From positions 1 to 64,000 of the forward strand of contig JAEXZY010000165.1 of the NCBI GenBank assembly GCA_023404955.1: 64,000 nucleotides of DNA. Reading direction: 5' to 3'. The translations under genes were made by a program, and so were the position numbers. Positions 9,377 to 16,384 of the stretch are shown here, piece after piece. The notes under the pieces are model-generated. The model saw only the letters and a program-made list of their open reading frames with translations. It did no database searches and had not been told where the DNA came from. The stretch comes from Actinomycetes bacterium (GTDB lineage: Bacteria; Actinomycetota; Actinomycetes; Mycobacteriales; Mycobacteriaceae). Numbering within the stretch: the stretch's first letter is position 1; each line of letters starts with the position of its first letter.

Positions 9377-10477
9377 GTGGACATGACCGGTGCCGCCATC
9401 CTGATCGTCGTGTCCGACCCGGCCCTGCGGGGCCTCGTCGACCGGGTGGTCGCTGCCGCCGCGCTGGACGCAGTACGCAGCGCCGACCCCACGGATCGGC
9501 GCGTGTGGGCCGGTGCGGCGGCGATTCTGCTCGACGCAGCGGCTGCGCGCCGGTGCACGGAACGTGCACTCACGCGGCGCACAGGGGTGGTGCTGATCAG
9601 CAGTTCTGCTCCGGATGCGGCGCAGTGGGAGGCTGCGGTGGCGGTGGGAGCCCAGCACGTCGTGACGTTGCCTGCTCAGGAAGCCGACTTGATGGCGGTG
9701 CTGACCGAGGCCGCCGACCATGCGGGCGACGGGGGACATCGCGGTCCGGTGGTGGCGGTGATGTCGGGACGCGGTGGGGGTGGAGCGTCGGTGTTCTCCG
9801 TGGCGCTGGCCCGGGCGGCAGGGGAGGCGCTGCTCGTCGACGCCGACCCGTGGGGCGGCGGTCTCGACCTCGTGCTCGGTAGCGAGACCGAGCCCGGGCT
9901 GCGCTGGCCGGATCTGGCTCTCGCGGGCGGGCGCCTGACCTATCCGGCTCTGCGCGCCGCGCTGCCCCGGGTCCAGGGGGTCGCGATCCTGGCGGGCAGT
10001 CGGGTGCTGGCCGGCGAGCGGGCTGCCGAGGAGATCGATCCGCACGCTGTGAGCGCGGTGGTCGATGCCGGCGCTCGCGCGGGTGTGACAGTGGTGTCCG
10101 ATGTCGCTCGCCAACCCACGGCGGCCAGTGAAACGGCCTTGGCGGCAGCAGATCTGGTGGTGTTGGTCACACCCGCCGATGCGCGGTCCTGCGCCGCCGC
10201 GGCCGCGACGGCCCAGTGGGCGCTGGCTCGCAATCCCAACACCGGTCTGCTCGTGCGCGGGCCCTCTCCCGGCGGACTCCGGCCCATCGACGTCGCGCGC
10301 ATCGTCGGGCTGCCCCTGTTGGCGAGGATGCGTCCGCAGCCGGGGTTGGAGCAGCAACTGGAGCGGGGCGGGATCCGGCTGCGCGGCAATTCGCCGCTGG
10401 CGACGGCGGCGCGCGCGGTGCTGGCCGTGCTTCAGACGAAGCCGCATGTCGGCTCGCTCGGCGACCTCGCCGCATGA
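9377..10477 (+). CDS. ssd: Septum site-determining protein Ssd (MinD/FlhG-like)
   Basis: A 366-residue CpaE/MinD-like ATPase, counterpart of Rv3660c (Ssd). It has an N-terminal receiver-like region (VVSDPALRGLVDRVV), the deviant Walker A GRGGGGAS lacking the usual Lys pair, the DADPWGGGLD switch region, and VVLVTPAD and GPSPGGLRP motifs. In M. tuberculosis Ssd overexpression inhibits septation; in Tad systems the CpaE homolog localises the pilus machine. It heads the tad-type operon, with an ATGA overlap into tadA. GTG 9377 and ATG 9383 are both possible starts. Confidence 0.88.
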   Translation: MDMTGAAILIVVSDPALRGLVDRVVAAAALDAVRSADPTDRRVWAGAAAILLDAAAARRCTERALTRRTGVVLISSSAPDAAQWEAAVAVGAQHVVTLPAQEADLMAVLTEAADHAGDGGHRGPVVAVMSGRGGGGASVFSVALARAAGEALLVDADPWGGGLDLVLGSETEPGLRWPDLALAGGRLTYPALRAALPRVQGVAILAGSRVLAGERAAEEIDPHAVSAVVDAGARAGVTVVSDVARQPTAASETALAAADLVVLVTPADARSCAAAAATAQWALARNPNTGLLVRGPSPGGLRPIDVARIVGLPLLARMRPQPGLEQQLERGGIRLRGNSPLATAARAVLAVLQTKPHVGSLGDLAA

Positions 10478-11649
10478 ACGCGCCCCTGCTGGACCGGGTC
10501 CGTGAGCGACTCGCCGCAGACGGTTCACCGCTGAAGCCGAGTGTCGTGGCGGCCGCGATCCGCGCCGAGTCCGGGGGCGTACTCGGCGACACCGAGGTGC
10601 TGACCAGTCTGCGCGAGCTGCAGACCGAGCTCGTCGGCGCGGGCATCCTCGAGCCGCTGCTCACCGCGCCCGGCACCACCGATGTGCTCGTCACGGCCCC
10701 CGACGCCGTATGGGTCGACGATGGAGAGGGTTTGCGACGCACCGGGGTGCGATTCGCTGATGACGCCGCGGTCCGGCGGCTCGCTCAGCGGCTCGCGCTG
10801 GCCGCGGGCAGGCGCCTCGACGACGCGCAGCCCTGGGTCGACGGACATCTGGCCGACCTGGGCGGTGCGGCGGGAAGACCGCTGAGTGTGCGATTGCATG
10901 CCATGCTGCCGCCGATCGCCGCGGGCGGCACGTGCCTGTCGCTGCGCGTGCTCCGCCCAGCCACTCACGACCTCGACGCGCTGGCGGCCGCCGGCGCCAT
11001 CCCTAGTGAGGCGCACGTGCTGCTGCGCGGCATCATCGCCGCACGGCTCGCATTCGTGGTGAGCGGCGGCACCGGGAGTGGAAAGACGACTTTGTTGTCT
11101 GCTCTGCTCGGCGCCGTGCCGGGTCGGGAACGCATCCTCTGTGTCGAGGACGCCGCAGAGCTGGCGCCCCGCCATCCTCATCTCGTCTCGCTGGTGGCCC
11201 GCGCTGCCAACGTGGAAGGCATCGGTGAAGTCACCGTTCGTGACCTTGTCCGACAGGCCCTGCGAATGAGACCCGATCGCATCGTCGTCGGTGAGGTGCG
11301 CGGCGCCGAGGTGGTCGACCTGCTCATCGCGCTGAACACCGGTCACGACGGCGGCGCGGGCACCGTGCACGCGAACAGTCCCAGTGAGATACCTGCCCGA
11401 TTCGAGGCGCTCGCCGCCCTGGGCGGACTCGACCGCGCGGCGTTGCACAGTCAGCTCGCCGCAGCGATCCAGGTGGTGTTGCACATGTCGCGGACACGAT
11501 CGGGTCGACGCCGGCTCGGTGCGATCGGGGTGCTCCACCGGGACGGGAACGGACTGGTGTCCGTGCTGCCGAGCTGGGACGCCGACACGGGGTTCGGAGA
11601 CGGCGCCGACGTGCTGCGGCAGCTCATCGATCGTGGGTGCCAGACGTGA
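10474..11649 (+). CDS. tadA: TadA/CpaF-type secretion ATPase
   Basis: A 391-residue type II/IV secretion ATPase, counterpart of Rv3659c. Walker A is SGGTGSGKTT, the Asp box is CVEDAAEL, Walker B is RIVVGEVRGAE and the His-box segment is GTVHANSPSE; an N-terminal CpaF domain precedes the core. It would power assembly of the Flp/Tad-like pilus encoded downstream. The ATG overlaps the ssd stop; a longer open frame upstream from 10216 runs inside ssd and is not used. Confidence 0.92.
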   Translation: MNAPLLDRVRERLAADGSPLKPSVVAAAIRAESGGVLGDTEVLTSLRELQTELVGAGILEPLLTAPGTTDVLVTAPDAVWVDDGEGLRRTGVRFADDAAVRRLAQRLALAAGRRLDDAQPWVDGHLADLGGAAGRPLSVRLHAMLPPIAAGGTCLSLRVLRPATHDLDALAAAGAIPSEAHVLLRGIIAARLAFVVSGGTGSGKTTLLSALLGAVPGRERILCVEDAAELAPRHPHLVSLVARAANVEGIGEVTVRDLVRQALRMRPDRIVVGEVRGAEVVDLLIALNTGHDGGAGTVHANSPSEIPARFEALAALGGLDRAALHSQLAAAIQVVLHMSRTRSGRRRLGAIGVLHRDGNGLVSVLPSWDADTGFGDGADVLRQLIDRGCQT

Positions 11650-12425
11650 CCGTGGCTGCCATGGCGTTGGCGCTGGCCGTGCTGGTGTTGCCGCCGGCGA
11701 GCCGGGCGCCGGTGCGACGGATGGCGGCGCGGCGGCGTCGGCGATCACCGGCGCTGGCGGTGGCGCTACTCATCGGTGTCGTGCTGCGCTTCGTGCTGCC
11801 CCTGACTGTGGTGCTGGCGGCCGCCATGTTGCTGACGGTGCTGGTGATACGACATCGGTGGCGTACACGGCGTCGCATGGGTACCGCCGAGGCGACCGCG
11901 CTGCACTCTGCCCTCGATGCGCTGGTGTCCGAGCTGCGTGTCGGCGCGCACCCGGTGGCCGCGATCGACACGGCCTCGCGCGAGATCGCCGGGAGGGTCG
12001 GTGAGTCGTTCGATGCCGTTGCGGCCCGCGCGCTGCTGGGCGCTGACGTGGTGGCCGGGCTGCGGGAGGAGTCGCGCCGCTCCCTGGTGCCCGGTCACTG
12101 GGAGCGGCTGGCGGTGTGCTGGCAGCTCGCGCAGCAGCACGGGCTCGCGATCGCCTCACTGCTGCAGGCCGCACACCGCGACCTCGCCGAGCGCGAACGG
12201 TTTCGCTCGCGGGTGGATGCCGCGATGGCGGGCGCGCGCACGACGGGCAACCTGCTGGCCGGACTGCCGGTGCTGGGCGTGCTACTCGGATGCGCGATCG
12301 GCGCCGATCCGCTGGGATTCCTGCTCTCCGGCGGTGCCGGCGGATGGCTGTTGTGCATTGGGACGGCACTCGTCGGGGCCGGTCTGCTGTGGTCGGACCG
12401 CATCACGGCCTCGGTACTGAGATGA
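11646..12425 (+). CDS. tadB: TadB-like inner-membrane protein
   Basis: A 259-residue TadB/GspF-type membrane protein (Rv3658c counterpart). Two N-terminal hydrophobic segments (about residues 3-18 and 38-65) are followed by a cytoplasmic helical domain and two C-terminal membrane helices (about 205-255). Such proteins form the platform that works with the TadA ATPase. The start GTG overlaps the tadA stop (GTGA); another GTG lies three codons upstream. Ends with an ATGA overlap into tadC. Confidence 0.85.
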   Translation: MTVAAMALALAVLVLPPASRAPVRRMAARRRRRSPALAVALLIGVVLRFVLPLTVVLAAAMLLTVLVIRHRWRTRRRMGTAEATALHSALDALVSELRVGAHPVAAIDTASREIAGRVGESFDAVAARALLGADVVAGLREESRRSLVPGHWERLAVCWQLAQQHGLAIASLLQAAHRDLAERERFRSRVDAAMAGARTTGNLLAGLPVLGVLLGCAIGADPLGFLLSGGAGGWLLCIGTALVGAGLLWSDRITASVLR

Positions 12426-13003
12426 CGTGGGCTGCGCTGTTCCTGGCCGTTGCTGTGCTCGTGTGCCCGCCGGTCTCCGCCGCGCGCAGTGCGGCGGGGC
12501 GACGAACGCCAGCCCGGCTGAGACCGGCACCGCCAGCCGACGGACCGCTGGCGATCGCGGCCGCGTTGGATGTGTTCGCGGCGTGCCTGCGAGCCGGCAT
12601 GGCGGTGTCGACGGCCGCCGCAGCTGTGGCTGAGGCAGCCCCACCCGCGCTGTCGCTGGTCTTGAGGCGCGGGGCAGACCTCCTGGCGTTGGGCGCGGAC
12701 GCCAACCGGGCGTGGGCGGAGCCGGCCGACCCCGCCACGGGTGGGGACGGCCACGTACGTGCATACCTGCGTATGGCACGCCGATCGGCAGCTTCGGGAT
12801 CCGCTTTGGCACACGGTGTCGACGACCTCGCCGCGACGCTGCGAGCCGAGGCGGCCGATGCAACCGGCGCGCGAGCCGAACGCGCGGCCGTGCTGATCGC
12901 CGGCCCGCTGGGGCTGTGCTACCTGCCTGCGTTCATCTGCCTCGGCATCGTGCCGGTCATCGCGGGGTTGGCCGGAGATGTCCTGCAGTCAGGAATGTTG
13001 TGA
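12422..13003 (+). CDS. tadC: TadC-like membrane protein
   Basis: A 193-residue GspF-domain protein (Rv3657c counterpart), the second platform component of the Tad locus. It has one N-terminal hydrophobic segment, a central helical domain (AALDVFAACLRAGMA, HGVDDLAATLRAEA) and a C-terminal double-hydrophobic hairpin (LIAGPLGLCYLPAFICLGIVP). It is shorter than classical TadC, as is usual in mycobacteria. The start codon overlaps the tadB stop. Confidence 0.83.
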   Translation: MTWAALFLAVAVLVCPPVSAARSAAGRRTPARLRPAPPADGPLAIAAALDVFAACLRAGMAVSTAAAAVAEAAPPALSLVLRRGADLLALGADANRAWAEPADPATGGDGHVRAYLRMARRSAASGSALAHGVDDLAATLRAEAADATGARAERAAVLIAGPLGLCYLPAFICLGIVPVIAGLAGDVLQSGML

Positions 13004-13024
13004 CAACCACAGAGGAGAATCCGC

Positions 13025-13228
13025 ATGCTCAATCAACGACTCGCTGCACTGCGCGCGCGTCTGCTCGTGCTCGTGGTGGCCGACGACGGAATGTCCACCG
13101 TCGAATACGCAATCGGGACCATCGCGGCCGCCGCGTTCGGGGCGATCCTGTACACCGTGGTGACCGGGGACTCGATCGTCGGCGCTTTGACGAACATCAT
13201 CACCCGCGCCTTGAACACGAACATCTAG
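13025..13228 (+). CDS. Flp-like pilin, DUF4244
   Basis: A 67-residue pilin-like protein (Rv3656c counterpart). A basic N-terminus of about 21 residues ends in DDG, followed by MSTVEYAIGTIAAAAFG, a hydrophobic helix with Glu at the fifth position after the presumptive prepilin cleavage site, as in type IVb Flp pilins. A strong ribosome-binding site (AGAGGAG, 13011-13017) precedes it, and it is the only gene of this cluster with one, in line with a highly expressed structural subunit. Whether mycobacteria assemble a pilus from it is unproven. Confidence 0.87.
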   Translation: MLNQRLAALRARLLVLVVADDGMSTVEYAIGTIAAAAFGAILYTVVTGDSIVGALTNIITRALNTNI

Positions 13229-13548
13229 ATGCCGGGTTCGCGACTGTCGAAGCCGCGTTCGCCCTCCTCGCGCTCGTGGCGATGGTGGCGGTCTGCCTGG
13301 CCGGGCTCACGGCGGTCACCCAGCAGGTGCGGTGCGTCGACGCTGCCCGGGAAGCGGCGCGGTTGGCGGCGCGAGGTGACGAGGGCGTCGCCGCGGCGAC
13401 CGCCCGGCAGATCGCCCCGACGCACGCAGCGATCGAGTTCCGCCGTGACGGTGGGTTCGTGGTCGCGACCGTCACGTCGCGCGCGGCTCTTCTGCCGGGC
13501 GTCGCGATCACCGCCCGGGCCGTCTCGGCGCTGGAACCGGGTGCATGA
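13225..13548 (+). CDS. TadE-like pseudopilin (start unclear)
   Basis: About 107 residues, TadE family (Rv3655c counterpart). The conserved N-terminus DAGFATVEAAFALLALVAM combines a pilin-like Glu with a transmembrane helix, followed by an extracytoplasmic domain. No ATG, GTG or TTG occurs in frame near the conserved N-terminus; the codon before DAG is CTA, overlapping the pilin stop. The nearest upstream in-frame GTG is at 13000 and would read through the whole pilin in another frame. Translation may begin at a non-standard codon, or the assembly may hold a base error here. Confidence 0.68.
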   Translation, partial: LDAGFATVEAAFALLALVAMVAVCLAGLTAVTQQVRCVDAAREAARLAARGDEGVAAATARQIAPTHAAIEFRRDGGFVVATVTSRAALLPGVAITARAVSALEPGA

Positions 13549-13906
13549 CGACGCAGGAGCGGCGACCGTGCTCGCAGCGTTCCTCATCGCAGCGGTGGTG
13601 GCCGTCGTGACAGGCGGCGCCGTGCTCGGGTCAACGGTGGTGGCCCGGCACCGCGCGGCCGCGGCGGCGGACCTGGCCGCGCTCAGCGCGGCCGCAGCGC
13701 TACCGTCCGGCCGAATGACGGCGTGTGCGACGGCTGCTTCCGTGGCGCGGTCGATGGCCTCTACGGTGGTCGCGTGCGATGTCGACGGGCTGGATGTGCT
13801 GGTGACCGCGGAAGCAGTGCCGGGGTTCGGCGCTGCGTTGGTCGGTCCGGCGACAGCGGCGGCACGCGCGGGGCCGCTCGACGCGCCGGGGTTTACGGCG
13901 CCGTAA
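13541..13906 (+). CDS. TadE/TadG-like secretion-neighbourhood protein
   Basis: A 121-residue protein (Rv3654c counterpart) with a short N-terminus (VHDDAGAATVLAA), a membrane helix (FLIAAVVAVVTGGAVLGSTVV) and an RHRAAAAADLAALSAA segment typical of the Rv3654c/TadE-like group found beside helicase and Tad genes. Starts at GTG 13541, overlapping the previous gene by 8 bases. Last gene of the ssd-tad operon. Confidence 0.8.
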   Translation: MHDDAGAATVLAAFLIAAVVAVVTGGAVLGSTVVARHRAAAAADLAALSAAAALPSGRMTACATAASVARSMASTVVACDVDGLDVLVTAEAVPGFGAALVGPATAAARAGPLDAPGFTAP

Positions 13907-13925
13907 GGCGGGATACGCACCCCTC

Positions 13926-15137
13926 ATGACCGGCCGCGAATTGCTCGTCGGCCGCTACGAGGTCCGCGGCCTGCTCGGTCGCGGCGGCATGGCCGAAGTC
14001 CGCGACGGCTGGGACACCCGGCTGTGCCGCCCGGTTGCTGTCAAGGTGCTACACCCGCACATGGCCGACGATCCGGACCTGCGCCGTCGATTCGAGGTCG
14101 AAGCCAAGGCGGCGGCTGCGCTCGAGCACCCGAATGTCGTAGCTGTGCACGATTTCGGTGAGCACGACGGTGCGCCTTTCATCGTGATGGAGCGGCTCCC
14201 GGGCCGCACGCTGCACGACATCATGGGCGCAGGCCCGATGGCGCCCTATCAGGTTCGCGCGCTCCTCGACGATGTCCTCGCGGGTTTGGGCGCTGCCCAC
14301 GCCGCCGGCGTGCTGCACCGCGACATCAAGCCGGGCAATGTGCTGGTCTCCGCGGCGGGAGACCGGATGAAGGTCGCCGACTTCGGGATCGCCAAAACCG
14401 GCGGCAGCGCCGAAACCAAGACCGGTCAGATCATCGGGACGATGTGCTACATGAGCCCGGAACGGGTCACCGGTGCTCCGGCGTCGGTCGCCGACGACCT
14501 CTACGCCGTGGCCGTGATCGGTTACGAGGCGCTGGTCGGGCACCGCGCTTTTCCGCACGACAATCCGGTCGCCCTGGCCCGCGCGATCGTCGACACCACA
14601 CCGCCTCCGCTCAGCGGCGTCCGCGCCGATGTCGATCCCGCGTTGGCTGCCGTCATCACCCGCGGAATGGCACGCGATCCCGCGCATCGCTTCGCCAGTG
14701 CCGACCACATGCGCGCGGCTCTGGCCGGCGACCCCGCGGCCCTGGCGCCGCCGCCACTCCTCGCCGCCGCCCCGCGGCCCGCGACCCGGGTGATGGCCAG
14801 TCCACTGCCGCCGACGGCCGGCTACGCTCCTCCAGCTCCGGTGCGCGCCCACCCGCGCCGTCGGAATCCCCGTCGGTATCTCCTCGCCGGGGCGGCGATC
14901 GTCGCGGCATTCGTCGTGTCGGCGTTGGCGCTGGCGCTCGACCCCTTCAGCTCGTCGCCGTCGCCCGCGTCGGTGAGCACCAGCAGCAGCGTGACGCCCC
15001 CGCCACCGACACCGAGCAGCGTGACTCCGGTGACGTCGGCGCCTCCGCCGGTTGTGGCTCCGCCGCCGCCCGAGGAGCCGGCCGGTGGGCCGGGGCCCGG
15101 CCGCGGTCACGGCAACGGGAAGAAAAACAAGCCCTAG
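13926..15137 (+). CDS. Serine/threonine protein kinase, single transmembrane helix
   Basis: A 403-residue PknB-type kinase: glycine loop GRGGMAEV, Lys40 in VAVKVL, catalytic Asp133 in HRDIKPGN, DFG in ADFGIAK and the activation segment GTMCYMSPER. After the kinase domain (to about residue 265) comes a Pro/Ala linker, a transmembrane helix (LLAGAAIVAAFVVSALAL) and a short Ser/Pro-rich exterior tail ending in a basic patch, with no PASTA or sensor domain. It follows the tad operon by 19 bases. The M. tuberculosis region carries PE_PGRS genes here instead, so it is a species-specific neighbour; which paralog it is cannot be told from sequence alone. Confidence 0.92.
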   Translation: MTGRELLVGRYEVRGLLGRGGMAEVRDGWDTRLCRPVAVKVLHPHMADDPDLRRRFEVEAKAAAALEHPNVVAVHDFGEHDGAPFIVMERLPGRTLHDIMGAGPMAPYQVRALLDDVLAGLGAAHAAGVLHRDIKPGNVLVSAAGDRMKVADFGIAKTGGSAETKTGQIIGTMCYMSPERVTGAPASVADDLYAVAVIGYEALVGHRAFPHDNPVALARAIVDTTPPPLSGVRADVDPALAAVITRGMARDPAHRFASADHMRAALAGDPAALAPPPLLAAAPRPATRVMASPLPPTAGYAPPAPVRAHPRRRNPRRYLLAGAAIVAAFVVSALALALDPFSSSPSPASVSTSSSVTPPPPTPSSVTPVTSAPPPVVAPPPPEEPAGGPGPGRGHGNGKKNKP

Positions 15138-15156
15138 CGGGCGGCGGACCCGATCC

Positions 15157-16191
15157 TCAGCGTTCTTCGAGCCGCGCGTCGGCGAGCTCGTCAGCGGTCG
15201 GCACGCGCAACTCTGCGAGCCCGGCGATGACCCCGTCGTGCAGTTCGATGCGGTGCACCGTCACGTGCACCGGCGTCCAGCTGCCGTCGCGCGCGATCAC
15301 TCGCAGGACGCCCGACACGGACCCCTCGTCGAAGCCTGCGGCCATCGCGGCGGCCGTGGGACGGTCATGCGGATGAACCGCCTGCTCGCTCGACATGCCG
15401 GCCCGCCAGTCGAAGAACGGTGCCGGATCGTCGAGCCATTTGACCAGCATCCAGTGCGCCGGGTCGACGAGCGCCCGGTGCACGCCCGGCCGGGCGAGGC
15501 CGGCCAGGATGCGTTCGGCCAGCGACGCCTCGGTGCTGCCCTTGCCCTCGTGCACGCTGCGCCAGGTCATCGCCCGGCACACCAGCCGCGGCGCCCCGTC
15601 CCCGTCGACGTCGGCGTCGAGCTCCTCGAGCGAGCGCGCCACGAAGCCGATGGTGATCTGCTCGCCGTGGTAGTCGGTGACGTCCCACGTCGTGCAGATC
15701 GTCACGCCGGGCCGGGGCTTGATCAGCATGCTGATCACCTCCGCCTCGTGCGGATTGAGATCGCGGCGCGGCAGATCGTCAGCGAACGCGCGGCCCTGCG
15801 TCGGCTGCGTCGTCGGGTCCCAACCGCCGATCTTCAGCGACTCCACCGTGTCGGTGGCGGTGCCGTTGGTCAGATCCCACAGCATCGAACCCACCTCGGG
15901 GCGGGGCGGCGGGTCCTCATCGGCGGAGCCGATCCACATCTGCACACCGTGAATGCGGCCGTCGGACATCGCGACAACCTCGGTGCGGATCACGCAATCG
16001 TTCTTCGGCGTGATGCTGCTCAGCCCGCCCTTACCGCGCACGGTTTCGCTGATCGCAGTCTGGATAGCCATCAGATGGGGGTTGCGTCGGAGCAGAGACG
16101 AGATCGGGATCAGATTCTTGGTGTGGGCCCCCTGCGCGACCACAGTCGGTTCGCTCCCCAGCGTCTCCACGAGCATCCAGTCGTGGCTCAT
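15157..16191 (-). CDS. Conserved protein, Rv3651 family
   Basis: A 344-residue soluble protein, counterpart of Rv3651, beginning MSHDWMLVETLG. No signal peptide or membrane helix is visible. The N-terminal third contains a helix-rich segment (ISSLLRRNPHL), the middle a mixed alpha/beta sensor-like region (GRIHGVQMWIGSADE, MLWDLTNGTATDTVESL) and the C-terminus a compact fold (FFDWRAGMSSEQAVHPHDRP) like a PAS sensor core. From memory, the M. tuberculosis protein is described as having PAS/GAF-like sensor folds. Function unproven. It ends facing the kinase gene. Confidence 0.8.
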   Translation of the reverse strand: MSHDWMLVETLGSEPTVVAQGAHTKNLIPISSLLRRNPHLMAIQTAISETVRGKGGLSSITPKNDCVIRTEVVAMSDGRIHGVQMWIGSADEDPPPRPEVGSMLWDLTNGTATDTVESLKIGGWDPTTQPTQGRAFADDLPRRDLNPHEAEVISMLIKPRPGVTICTTWDVTDYHGEQITIGFVARSLEELDADVDGDGAPRLVCRAMTWRSVHEGKGSTEASLAERILAGLARPGVHRALVDPAHWMLVKWLDDPAPFFDWRAGMSSEQAVHPHDRPTAAAMAAGFDEGSVSGVLRVIARDGSWTPVHVTVHRIELHDGVIAGLAELRVPTADELADARLEER

Positions 16192-16384
16192 GCGGCGATC
16201 CTACCGAGCGACCGGCTGCGGATTCCGCACCGAAACCCGCATGGAGTATGTCGATATGGCCCGTGACGAGCAGTTTCGGGTTGCCGAGACCCACCTCGCC
16301 GAGTAGGTTTCGAGACGTCGAGGCGGGTGCGGATTCCGTCGACGGATCCGCGGCGATCGTCGAGGGGTCGGTCGCCACCGCCGG

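Noticed and set aside
13000..13227. In-frame GTG at 13000 as start of the TadE-like gene
   Set aside because: It would translate the whole pilin gene in another frame, giving Arg-rich nonsense before the conserved DAGF N-terminus.
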